This document shows, piece by piece, positions 42,065-50,849 of a stretch of DNA of 64,000 nt. Where the stretch lies: the NCBI GenBank assembly GCA_006503475.1, contig RSEH01000219.1, positions 1 to 64,000 on the forward strand. Direction: 5' to 3'. The notes beneath the pieces were generated by a model that did no database searches, had not been told where the DNA came from, and saw only the letters and a program-made list of their open reading frames with translations. Numbering within the stretch: the stretch's first letter is position 1; each line of letters begins with the position of its first letter. Origin of the DNA: Stentor roeselii. Its lineage: Eukaryota > Ciliophora > Heterotrichea > Heterotrichida > Stentoridae. A program made the position numbers and the translations under genes.

Positions 42065-42664
42065 ATGAAAAAAGGTTCATCCTGTTACCCATCCTTAAGT
42101 TGTTTCCGTCGAAAAGGTTCATCAGTAAAGCTAAAATCCTCAGTTCGAATGCCAACAATAAAAGAATTCCTAAGCAATAACATAACAGTTGGTTCCCAAA
42201 CAACAGAATCAAAAAGAAACAACTCTTCAGACCAGAAATTTTTAAAAGACTCTTCAGCTTTCAAGTCCTCCTTAATAATAAAAAGATCTCAACCCTCCGA
42301 AGCAGTTCAATTAAACGACTCAATAAAGACAATTAATTTGAGCATGGTTTCTAAAGGCCAAACAGGCAGAGGAACATTTTTCCTTTCCAAAGCCAGTTTC
42401 GAGGATATCTTCGAAAAAAAGGCTTCTCCGCCTGTTCTGACTTCGAGAGTTGAAGACTCCCGGCCGAGTTGTCCTTTTGTTCTTTCTAACTCTCGCATTA
42501 AAATTATCCCGGTCACACCGAAGAGGAGGAGAAGCTCGTATGGGTCGAGGATCAGTCTTGCTGCGAAAAGTTTGACTAAGGCAAGTTTGGCGGAGCCTCC
42601 AAGGACGAAGAGAGTTTTTAGTTATGATTGGAAAAAGGACTTGGATGATATAAATTTTAAATAG
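42065..42664 (+). CDS. Unrecognised basic Ser-rich protein
   Basis: 199 aa, intronless, with a G-poor leader and a C-poor 3' flank typical of genes in this window. It is rich in Ser, Lys and Arg, with many potential phosphorylation sites and a basic patch PVTPKRRRSSYGSRISLAAK (about residues 149-168). It has no transmembrane segment, zinc finger or catalytic motif and looks largely disordered. Basic clusters could serve nuclear import or microtubule/lipid binding; I do not recognise a family. Confidence 0.65.
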   Translation: MKKGSSCYPSLSCFRRKGSSVKLKSSVRMPTIKEFLSNNITVGSQTTESKRNNSSDQKFLKDSSAFKSSLIIKRSQPSEAVQLNDSIKTINLSMVSKGQTGRGTFFLSKASFEDIFEKKASPPVLTSRVEDSRPSCPFVLSNSRIKIIPVTPKRRRSSYGSRISLAAKSLTKASLAEPPRTKRVFSYDWKKDLDDINFK

Positions 42665-42856
42665 ATTATAAATTGAATTGAAAAAGTTGAGTTAATGAAA
42701 GGGTTTTATTATTGAATTGAAAGAGTTTATTTATTGAAAGGGTTTATTTTTAATTATTTATCGAATAGAAATGATTTTATCAAGAAAAACGTGATTTTCT
42801 TATTTTTCCTTTTAATCTTTACACTAACTTTATTATTAACCAAGTATCTCATTAAA

Positions 42857-44053
42857 TTAAACCTGATTCTGAAAAGTGTCATCTTCCAAGTTCCTCACAT
42901 ATTTCTGCATTTCATCATCAGAGTCCTTCCCTTTCGAGCATCCTAAAAAGCAGTTAAACAAGTTAAAAGGCCTCTTAGCCGAGACCTTAACCAAAGTCCT
43001 TCCACATTGCATCTGCAGTTTGCTATTGATATCAAGAACAATCTGCTGTTTAATCCTCGCAAGAGTCCCAAATTTCGAATTAAGATCTTTAATAAAAATC
43101 CCAGCAGGTCTAGCAAAAATAACCGCATGATTTCTACTAACTGAAATATCAGGAATTCTCATATCAGTGTCATATCCTCTGCCAAGTTTATAACTTTCCT
43201 TATCAACAAAGTTTAAAACTGAGTAATTTTTCATGCCTTCATTTTCCATTTCAAAAACAATGAAGTTGTTTTCAGGCTTTTCCATGCAGATTAAGTCGAA
43301 TACTTGACCTGAAACTTCAATGCGACTCGGGTAGTGATACTTGCAAAGCTCACATTCTAGGGACTTGCAACGATAGACTTTTACTATGTTGTTGAAGGTT
43401 TGGGTTATCTTGCTTTCTAGCCATTTTTGAAGGCATTTCACGTGAATCACTCCCATTGTACCTGCACAGTAACAAGGAGCCACCAGTGGGTCGGTTTTTT
43501 CGATTTCTTCAGTTAGGCAGATACGGCAGCAGAGGTTGGAGTCGTCATCAGCTTTACGAACACTGACAGTTCCTTCACCCTTCATAAGAGCCTTGCCGAT
43601 TCCGCCATTTTGTACTTTTTTTGAATGAATATCTTGTTTTCGTCTTTCTAAATTTCGAGGAGTTTTGATTTCTTTGACCTTCAAAGTGATTTTTCCAAGT
43701 CTCAACTTGTCCCCTTCTGTGAGCATATATTCACTTTCCTGAAGTCCTCTAAGTGTAAGCCAGGGTTTCTCAATTTCCAAAGAATTTCGCGTTGTTTCTG
43801 GGTGAAACGAAAACTGAGAGCCGTTTCGAATGAAAGTTGCGAGAATTTTGCAGTTTTCTTCTGAAGGAAGTTCTGCATTCGTTGACTGGTGAAAGACTTT
43901 GTCTTGTAAACGTAGGACAAAAGAGTTTTCTGAAAGAGAGAAAGAACTTCGACTGAAGTTTTTGTTTTCGTAGTCGTATAAGCCGCTCGATTCACGGTTC
44001 CAGGTTCTTGTTTTTATTTTCAGTCTGAATGTGGATTACTTTTGCTCTGACAT
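42857..44053 (-). CDS. RING-CH (RINGv) and FHA domain protein, one 15-nt intron
   Basis: Exons 44040-44053 (14 nt) and 42857-44024 give 393 aa starting MSEQKLKIKTRTW. The intron at 44025-44039 reads GTAATCCACATTCAG on the minus strand and removes a TAA in the fifth codon region. Residues ~167-245 form a C4HC3 RING-CH finger: C-x2-C (CRIC), C-Y-C, H-V-K-C, C-E-L-C, as in MARCH E3 ligases. Residues ~275-360 are an FHA domain with GRGYDTD, SVSRNHA and DLNSKFGT, the phospho-threonine-binding signature. The N-terminal ~130 residues look like a weaker FHA-like fold (LTEGDKLRLGKITLKV). MARCH proteins are usually membrane-anchored; none of that here, so this is probably a soluble E3 recruited to phosphorylated targets. 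It shares a 92-bp divergent gap with the B-box/Kelch gene. Confidence 0.88.
44025..44039 (-). other. 15-nt intron after a 14-nt first exon
   Basis: Minus strand GTAATCCACATTCAG, placed after only 14 coding bases of the RING-CH/FHA gene. It is the only way to extend the long frame to an ATG that keeps the N-terminal domain. Confidence 0.85.
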
Positions 44054-44145
44054 TTTAATAATAAGGGAGAATCGGATTCACAGTGGCAGGATGCTTAGTT
44101 TAGGGTTTTATGGTTTTTTTAAATTTTATAATAGCATTGGAAGAT

Positions 44146-45507
44146 ATGCAGTGCTCTCAATGTGAAGAAGAAGCTTCCCTCACCTGCTGCCAAAAATCCT
44201 TCTGCTCATCTTGCATCGGTTTACACATGATGCAATTATCAGTGAATAAACACAAGCCTCTATCCAGTCCGTCTGATCAAGACCAATCAACCTCCTCCTC
44301 AATAAAAACTCGTTTAACAAACGAACTTCTCGAACTCGAAGAATTCAAAAACTATTCAATCCAAGTGATCCAAGCCTTTTGCACATCCCTTCAATCCCAA
44401 GTCAACACCTTCTGCGTTTCTCTTCAAAACTTAGTTCTTTCCAAATGTTTTCAATTAGAAACAGAGTTAAAGCTAAGTTTATTTTATTTAATTTCACAAG
44501 AGTCAAGCCCAGTCTTAGATCTATTCAAATCTTGTAAGTCCCCAAACGAGGTAAAACAAGTGAAAATCTTTGAAAAATCAATAAATTGCTTTCAAAGTCT
44601 TTTTGAAGATGTTTTAAATGATTCTATCACTTTTCAACTTGAACTTTGCAAGATGGAAGATAAGGACTTGACCTTTTCAAATGTTCCCAGGCATCAGTCG
44701 GTTGATGTTTCTCGAATTGGATTTTCAAATCCAGTCAAATCGCATCATTTTCCAAAGGTTTTCGTTCCTTATGTGTTTCATTTCAAGGCTTTCAGCTCTA
44801 AGATTGAGTTTTTTGAAGTGAAAAGTGAAGAAGTTGCGGAATTAAGTATTGATGGAGAAATCTTTCCTTCTATGGCCGCTTGGAGTGTTAGTGAAGATGG
44901 GAAAGTTATTCTTACTGGAGGGATCAATGATTTTGTGAAGAAGGAAGGGTTTTTGTATAGTATTTCTGAGAAGAAAAGTGAGAGGATTGCGAAAATGAAT
45001 ACTCCTCGGTTTAATCATGCTCAGATTTCAGTGGGTTGTTACATCTACATCATCGGTGGCAGAAACAATTCCCCACTTCGAGACTGTGAACGATTCAGTC
45101 TATCCCGAAACACCTGGAGTCCATTCAGCAAACTGATAGTCCCCCGTGAATGTCCATCAGTTTGCCACCACTCAGGCCACCTCTACGTCTTCGGCGGTGC
45201 TGGTGTAGAGTCAATCGAGACCTGTGACTTAAAATCCACTTCATTCAAACTTCTCAACATTCGCCTTCCAATTCCAGGCAAATGCTGTGCATTTGCCTAC
45301 GACAGTAAAATCTTCATCCTTCTTAAAACAGGAATCCTTCAACATAATCCAATCAGCGAAAGTCTTTCATTGTTAAAAGCCGTTGAACTTGCTGAAGTCT
45401 GGCCAAGTTGCGAGCCAATCGTTGAATACACGTCAATCAGTTGGATCAGCAATGGAAACATTTTAAAATTCAATCCAGAGTCACTTCTCCTTCAAACAAT
45501 AGAATAA
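44146..45507 (+). CDS. B-box/Kelch-type protein
   Basis: 453 aa from the ATG at 44146. An in-frame ATG at 44110 would add a hydrophobic 12-residue lead (MVFLNFIIALED), but the second Met directly precedes the zinc finger and is preferred. Residues 2-40 form a B-box-like finger (CSQCEEEASLTCC...FCSSCIGLHM...H), followed by a helical region. From ~200 on there is a Kelch propeller with ILTGGIND, ISVGCYIYIIGGRNN, HHSGHLYVFGGAG and similar blades. It is paralogous in plan to the gene at 39843. A PX-domain gene follows after only 40 bp on the same strand. Confidence 0.82.
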   Translation: MQCSQCEEEASLTCCQKSFCSSCIGLHMMQLSVNKHKPLSSPSDQDQSTSSSIKTRLTNELLELEEFKNYSIQVIQAFCTSLQSQVNTFCVSLQNLVLSKCFQLETELKLSLFYLISQESSPVLDLFKSCKSPNEVKQVKIFEKSINCFQSLFEDVLNDSITFQLELCKMEDKDLTFSNVPRHQSVDVSRIGFSNPVKSHHFPKVFVPYVFHFKAFSSKIEFFEVKSEEVAELSIDGEIFPSMAAWSVSEDGKVILTGGINDFVKKEGFLYSISEKKSERIAKMNTPRFNHAQISVGCYIYIIGGRNNSPLRDCERFSLSRNTWSPFSKLIVPRECPSVCHHSGHLYVFGGAGVESIETCDLKSTSFKLLNIRLPIPGKCCAFAYDSKIFILLKTGILQHNPISESLSLLKAVELAEVWPSCEPIVEYTSISWISNGNILKFNPESLLLQTIE

Positions 45508-45547
45508 ATCATGTAAACTTAACCTTACTTCTGCAACCTTTATAAAA

Positions 45548-46189
45548 ATGTCAGCCTTTAAAGTAAAAATTACGGGTTTTCGGGAAGTGGGAGACCACAT
45601 CGAGTACTCGATACTGGTTTCAGATGTTCTAAATGGTAAAACTCATGAGTACTCCCATCGTTATTCAACCTTGCGTCAGGCTTACTACTCTTTGAAACCC
45701 TTCAGTCGGAGCCTCTCGTTTCCAAAAAAGAAGTTTTTTGGTAATCGAGGGCAGAAATTTTTACTGAAAAGAAAAAATGAATTAGAATCTTTTCTTTCAA
45801 CTGCCTTTTCTTATCCTCAGATGAGGAATCATTTGATGTCGACCATATTCTTTAAAGTGAAATGTGATGTCATAGAACAGAAAAAAGAAGAGATGCCGAA
45901 AAAAGAAGAAGTTTGTAAAGAGTGCACGAAAATGATTTGTTGGAACGTCAGTAATCAGGTTAATGATCGGCTTATTGACCTCTCTTGTCATCCGGGGTGT
46001 CTTGATGAAAGTGAAGTTTTAAGTGTTCAGGGTGGCCTTCTGGAGAAGTGCAAGGATTTTAAAGTTTTTGCTTTGGGCAAGAAAGAGGATGTAGATGAGA
46101 GCTGGAGTCAGGGAAAGGCGGATGCTAGCTGGATTTTTAAAGGATTTGATGGATGTTTGGATGTGATTCGGGTTAAATTGTTAACATAA
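45548..46189 (+). CDS. PX-domain protein
   Basis: 213 aa. Residues 1-105 are a Phox-homology domain: an FKVKITGF first strand, the phosphoinositide-contacting HRYSTLRQAYYSL motif, a proline/lysine-rich loop FPKKKFFGN, and helix KRKNELESFLSTAF. The C-terminal half has CKECTKMICW and other Cys residues and a compact tail ending VIRVKLLT, which I do not recognise. It probably binds PtdIns3P-type lipids on endomembranes, like sorting nexins, but lacks a BAR domain. The 40-bp gap to the upstream B-box/Kelch gene is very short. Confidence 0.85.
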   Translation: MSAFKVKITGFREVGDHIEYSILVSDVLNGKTHEYSHRYSTLRQAYYSLKPFSRSLSFPKKKFFGNRGQKFLLKRKNELESFLSTAFSYPQMRNHLMSTIFFKVKCDVIEQKKEEMPKKEEVCKECTKMICWNVSNQVNDRLIDLSCHPGCLDESEVLSVQGGLLEKCKDFKVFALGKKEDVDESWSQGKADASWIFKGFDGCLDVIRVKLLT

Positions 46190-46409
46190 TTAAGGTAGCC
46201 TTAGAGTGAGGGAATTGATGTTGAGGATTAGTGAATAGAGAGAATTACTTTAAGTTATTAGAAAGGCATCATTTCATCGATGTTGCAAAATGTTTTATCG
46301 ATTCTAGAATTTTTAGTAATTTAAAAATTTTCAAAGTTTTTTCGAATAAGCTTCAAATAACCAATTTAATTACTTGTGACTTACATAAACAGCGACCACT
46401 TCACTTTTA

Positions 46410-47942
46410 TCAGTTGAAGTTAAACTGAAAGGAAGAAGGGTCATAATTCGATATCTCTGAAGACTCATTTGATTCAGACACCGACTCTTCCTTCACCCGG
46501 CGAGTATCCATCTCAGTAAACTCCAGAAGTCTTTCAAGGCCATCACAAACAGCTTTTAAACAATTTTCTAAATTTGAGTTCCTGATTTTTCCAAGTCGAG
46601 GTTCAAGTCCAAGACTCTGACTGACCTTCGCAAAAGTATTAACAGCAAAAATAATAATTTTCTGCAAGTTTTCTTCTCTTTCTTCACAATTTTCCAAGTC
46701 GTTATTTTTCCTCTTCAAGTACTCTTCAATGTTTTTCACATCTTTAGTCCTAAATCCTTGATCCGGTACCGAAAACCTCAAAAAATCGAGTTCTTCATTT
46801 AACTTGATCCTTTCATCATTCAACTTCTCTATTTGTCCAAAGCTGAACTGAAGAGAGTCTAAAAGTTTGTCTTTATTTCCCATCAAATAATAAAAATGAT
46901 CTAAAATTTCTCCGACTTTTCGAATATTTGTGACTTTTTGAATCTTTTTGAACTTTTCTTCCTCATTTGCACAGAACTCTTCGAAGGTTAATATTTCAGA
47001 TTCTAAAAGTTCGACATTTCTGAAACTTGCGAGTTTTTCTTCTAGGTCCTTGAGTCGTTTTTCGTCTTTTTTTCGCTTTAAAATCAGAAAATTTCTGTCT
47101 TTTTCTTGATCAATACTAAGTTTTAACTTGATTTTCCCTTCATAAACTTTCGACTTTTCCTTAACAAGTCTTTTTTTATATTCTAAAAGTGAGTTAAGAG
47201 TTTCTGTTGATTTTTTTACTTCTTTTTCAAGTTCTGAGAGTTTTTCTTGATTTTGCATTAAAAAGTTCTTAAAAGAAAAAGTTTCTGTTTTAATTTCTGC
47301 AAGTTTTTGACGAAGGCTAATAAGAGGTCTTGAATATTTCAAGTTATCCTGCTTGAGTCTCCTTGTCATGAAAATAAGAGTTTCTTGATAAGCCAGTTCA
47401 TTTTTAAGTCCTGTTTCAAGTTCTTCACATTCTAAACTTTTCTGTTCAAGACGTTCTTGGTCAGATAATTCAAGTTCAATCATGCTGAGTTCTTCGTATT
47501 TATTAAGAAGTCCTTCTAAAATTCTTTCTTTTTTCAAGAATGAATCATGGACTTTGTTGAAAAGGTTTTTTTTGTTTAAAATGCTTAACTTGAAGACTTC
47601 CAAGTCTTTTGCTGAAGCTTGAGACTTGATGTCTGAGTCAAATGGCCTGATGATGAAATCTCTATTTTTTCTTTACTGCTTCGCTTTTTCTTCTACTTTT
47701 TCGAATAACTCTTTTGTCGATGGAGTCACTTGTCGAGGGGAAAGGTTTCCTGAATTTTTTTTACTTTTTAAGAAGTCTCGCCAGGTGCTTTGTGTTGAGT
47801 TTAAAATAGACTTTTGAGATTTTAGTCCTGAGAAAGACTTGACATTGGGAAGTACTCGTTTTTGTCTGATTTCAGTGAATGTGAAGATGCTTTTGATCTC
47901 GCTCATTGCCTTTTTATGATCGCTTAGAGTGTTTGACAGCAT
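46410..47942 (-). CDS. Coiled-coil protein, one 15-nt intron
   Basis: Exons 47677-47942 and 46410-47661 give 505 aa. The intron (47662-47676) reads GTAAAGAAAAAATAG on the minus strand and removes a TAA after ...EKVEEKAKQ, joining to DFIIRPFDSD. The N-terminal ~90 residues are basic and probably disordered. From ~130 to ~470 it is an almost continuous coiled coil rich in Lys, Glu and Leu, then an acidic Ser-rich tail (VSESNESSEISN). It ends in TGA. No motor, kinase or zinc domain was seen. It resembles structural cytoskeletal or basal-body proteins in composition only; family not recognised. Confidence 0.8.
47662..47676 (-). other. 15-nt intron in the coiled-coil gene
   Basis: Minus strand GTAAAGAAAAAATAG. 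It separates two open frames that fuse without change of composition once it is removed. Confidence 0.9.
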
Positions 47943-47979
47943 ATTTCTATTATAGGAAGGAATTAACTAAACTATTTAC

Positions 47980-49362
47980 TTACTGCTTCAGCTGATAGAG
48001 TTTGCATTCACCTTGGTCTAGGTATACTGGGACTCCTTGACTTGTGACAGTGACACAGTCATTTGCGGTAAGTACGTTGCAAACCACGTTGCCTACAGCG
48101 TAAGGATGATAGCTCACCCAGTACATCTGGTTATTATCGGTGTTACTAAATGCCATCAAAGCCTGTCCTCTGCTATAAGCATAGAAGTTATTAGCAGCAT
48201 ATCTTTCAACCCAGTTATAATTCCAGATCTGATTATTCTTCCTATAAGTCACAACAGCCTTAACAAAAGTATACATCTGGCTCTGAGTATTTCCAATATT
48301 CGGCCAAAGAATTTCCCTATTATTTGGATCATTTCCTCCAGCATATGCTTGTTCATCTCCATAGTAAAGAATAGGAATACCAGGCCAGGTCATAGTCCAA
48401 GCAATAGCATTTTGGAATCTGTTGATTTTATTAAAGTTATATAAAAATCTTGCATTGTCATGATTATCAACAAAGTTTCCTTCAACATTAATATTTTTAA
48501 AGGCTTGACTAGCTTGATTCCAGAAGTTTCTTGCATCATACATCGAGTTTCCTGACTTGAACATGTCTTGCATCAAGTAGAAAAGAGGGTAGTTCAAAGT
48601 TGCATCGACTGACCCTTGATAGCCTGCATTGGTTGGAATGCTGCCGTCGAAAACTTCGCAAATAGTGAAAACTCCTGCTGCTTTTGAGTACTGTGCCCAG
48701 AATGAAATTGGGACTTCTGGGCAGGTGTCGATTCTTAGACCGTCAATGCTGTACTTTTGGACTATTGAACTCACCCATGATAGTAAACCGTTACTCACGA
48801 ATTGAACTGACTGGTTCAAGTCTGGCAAATTCGCAAGCCAACAGTTTTGAACAGTCCACTGGTCGTTCCAGTTGTTGATCGGGCAGTAGGGATGGTAGTA
48901 ACTGGCTTGGTTGAATGGGTTTATCTGACCTACTCCTGACAAGTCCTCTCCAATAGGTCCGACATGATTAGCAACAACATCAACCATCAGCCACATGTTT
49001 CTTTGATGAAGAGCTGATACAAAGTTGATAAAGTCCTGTTCAGAGCCGAAATTCGGGTTGATCTGGTAAAAGTCCTGAGCCCAGTACCCGTGATACCCTC
49101 CTGGGGTGTTGAGGATGATGGGAGACACCCAAACCGCATCGAATCCCATGTTTTGGATGTAGTCCAAGTGGTTCATCAGCCCGACGAACCCTCCACCGCA
49201 GTAATTCCCGAGGTTCCCACAGCCTGAAGTATCCCCGTTGTTACGGAAAAAACGATCGGTCAGGACCTGATAAATTGTCCTTGACTGCCACTCTTGGGCT
49301 GTATGAGACAAAACTCCGACTAAGGCGAGACAGAAGACGACACTTCTCATTTTTATGGACAT
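47980..49362 (-). CDS. Secreted GH13 alpha-amylase, copy 1
   Basis: 460 aa, fungal-type (TAKA-like) alpha-amylase that cleaves alpha-1,4 links in starch and glycogen. The N-terminus is a signal peptide (MRSVVFCLALVGVLS), with HTAQEWQSRTIYQVLTDRFF opening the (beta/alpha)8 barrel. The four conserved GH13 regions are intact: DVVANHV, GLRIDT with the Asp nucleophile, ICEVFDG with the acid/base Glu, and FVDNHDNARF with the transition-state Asp. A C-terminal beta domain with paired Cys ends in CKLYQLKQ. Probably a food-vacuole or secreted digestive enzyme. It is head-to-head with the CaaX protein at 49813 (450-bp gap). It has one more residue (PINNWND) than copies 2 and 3, which are closer to each other. 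Confidence 0.96.
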   Translation of the reverse strand: MSIKMRSVVFCLALVGVLSHTAQEWQSRTIYQVLTDRFFRNNGDTSGCGNLGNYCGGGFVGLMNHLDYIQNMGFDAVWVSPIILNTPGGYHGYWAQDFYQINPNFGSEQDFINFVSALHQRNMWLMVDVVANHVGPIGEDLSGVGQINPFNQASYYHPYCPINNWNDQWTVQNCWLANLPDLNQSVQFVSNGLLSWVSSIVQKYSIDGLRIDTCPEVPISFWAQYSKAAGVFTICEVFDGSIPTNAGYQGSVDATLNYPLFYLMQDMFKSGNSMYDARNFWNQASQAFKNINVEGNFVDNHDNARFLYNFNKINRFQNAIAWTMTWPGIPILYYGDEQAYAGGNDPNNREILWPNIGNTQSQMYTFVKAVVTYRKNNQIWNYNWVERYAANNFYAYSRGQALMAFSNTDNNQMYWVSYHPYAVGNVVCNVLTANDCVTVTSQGVPVYLDQGECKLYQLKQ

Positions 49363-49812
49363 TTTTTCACCAGTAGCTTGGTAAGAATAGACTATTTGAA
49401 AGTTTGTTGATATCTTAGAACTTCAAGATTTTTTTTATTTTCATGTGAGTTTTGTGGATGATTTTTTGGAATAAGATTTTTAAAGTTTTGGTTTTAAGTG
49501 ATGGGTGGATGAAATGATAGTGATTTGGTTGAAATTGGATGATGGCTTGGTACATAAAAGTTTGAAACTTGATAAGTTCTATTGATTAAGACTGAAATTT
49601 TCTTTCAGAACGTTTAGCTGCACCAATCTGGCATAATTCATTTTCATGTTATTTCGATATCAGAATTTCTTAAAAATCCTTAAAACTTCCTAAAAATCCT
49701 TTAAACTTCCTAAAAACCCTTAAAATCCTCTCTAAATCCACTAAAAATACCAATATTCCAATCCTCTAAAACATGATTAAAACTAATATCTTAAATAAAA
49801 ACCCTCTCTCTA
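49363..49812. promoter_or_regulatory. Divergent promoter region, amylase 1 / CaaX protein 1
   Basis: 450 bp shared by two divergent genes. The amylase side is C-poor on the plus strand (G-poor in the amylase sense), and the CaaX side (about 49670-49812) is almost G-free, with repeats of CTTAAAAATCCT / CTTCCTAAAAATCC. The skew changes sign near 49600. This is the best-placed stretch in the window for shared regulatory sites. Confidence 0.45.
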
Positions 49813-50667
49813 ATGGTAGAAAAAACCGCTCGTAACCCTTCCACAATAAGCACGGAGACATTTTCCCAGAGTATCCGACTACAGATAAACTCAGAAAAGC
49901 GTTCAACTCTATTAAAGTACCAGATGGAGAACTTTTCAGTCTTCCGCAAAGAAGAGCTGAAATATCAAGGCAAGTTTCTCCTGGACCAGACCTTCACCGA
50001 GGGGCTAACAGACCGTTGGCAAGTAAGTGAATTCAAAGTGCAAGGCGACTACGACACCACCTGCGAAGTCGGCTTGAACTGGGAACCCTTGAGGCAAATG
50101 GCCCCAACAAAAGGCTTTGAACTTACAGGACGAGTATTAAAGCCTCGGATAAACATTCGACTTAAAAGCCTTGCCTGTGATTTTAAATTAAAAGTCAGAA
50201 TGGCAGGAGACAGTTGTTTGTTTTTGATATCTCGAAACCAGGGTTTTATTGAAGAAAATTCACCTGTTGTGAAGATCACAAATGACAATAGTCTTAATGG
50301 ACTTTTTGCTATGTTTGGAAATGTGAATGTTAAGAATAATAGACTGGTCTTCATGAAACAGGTTCAGATACCTGAAGATAAAAAACTTCAGCCTGAGGGA
50401 AAAAATTATAAGGACCTTGAAATCAATTTTAATGATAATGGAGACTCTAGGGTGTTGTTGTCTGTTTCTAGCTTTGGAAAGTATAACCCGATTGCTCAGT
50501 TTTTTACTTTTTGTGATACTTTTGCTCCTTATTTTGAAAAAAGTAGGATTTTAATTGGAGCTAGTGGACGGTCTGTGCTGTTGAAGAAAGTTACTGTTCA
50601 GCAAAGGGAGAGGAATCAGAATAAGTTGCAAGAGAGATCGAAAGAAGCCTGTTGTTGTGTTATTTAA
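49813..50667 (+). CDS. CaaX-ended, possibly lectin-like protein, copy 1
   Basis: 284 aa, paralogue of the gene at 54366 over its full length. It has no signal peptide. The body is beta-rich, with FLLDQTFTEGLTDRW, KLKVRMAGDSCLFLISRN and a late FFTFCDTFAPYFEKSRILIG strand pair. The order of strands and the GDSCLFL...RILIGASG spacing recall L-type (ConA-like) lectin folds, but this is a weak inference. The C-terminus is CCCVI, so the last four residues CCVI fit a CaaX prenylation box with extra cysteines for palmitoylation. It is probably a lipid-anchored protein on the cytosolic face of a membrane. It is head-to-head with amylase 1. Function unknown. Confidence 0.8.
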   Translation: MVEKTARNPSTISTETFSQSIRLQINSEKRSTLLKYQMENFSVFRKEELKYQGKFLLDQTFTEGLTDRWQVSEFKVQGDYDTTCEVGLNWEPLRQMAPTKGFELTGRVLKPRINIRLKSLACDFKLKVRMAGDSCLFLISRNQGFIEENSPVVKITNDNSLNGLFAMFGNVNVKNNRLVFMKQVQIPEDKKLQPEGKNYKDLEINFNDNGDSRVLLSVSSFGKYNPIAQFFTFCDTFAPYFEKSRILIGASGRSVLLKKVTVQQRERNQNKLQERSKEACCCVI

Positions 50668-50849
50668 TAAGTTTTAATGTTTAGAGGCTTCAGGTATTCA
50701 GTTTCAGAATGTTGAAGGTTGATTATTGAATAAAATTAGAGATTTTACGATTTTTCTAATATAATTACATGTAGAGTAACAAGAATCGCATAGTAGATGG
50801 AGATTTTATTGATTTAATAATATTTCCGTTACTTTGATTATCTAATTAA

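Noticed and set aside
44110-44145. Earlier ATG of the B-box/Kelch gene as a signal peptide
   Set aside because: It adds only 12 residues; the zinc finger begins right after the second Met, and related proteins are cytosolic.
46231-46428. Small plus-strand frame after the PX gene
   Set aside because: It lacks an ATG start and recognisable domain, overlaps the 3' end of the coiled-coil gene, and looks like 3' flank.
50025-50040. 16-nt GTAAGT...AAAG intron candidate in CaaX gene 1
   Set aside because: The paralogue at 54366 encodes the same residues without a gap, so this is coding sequence.
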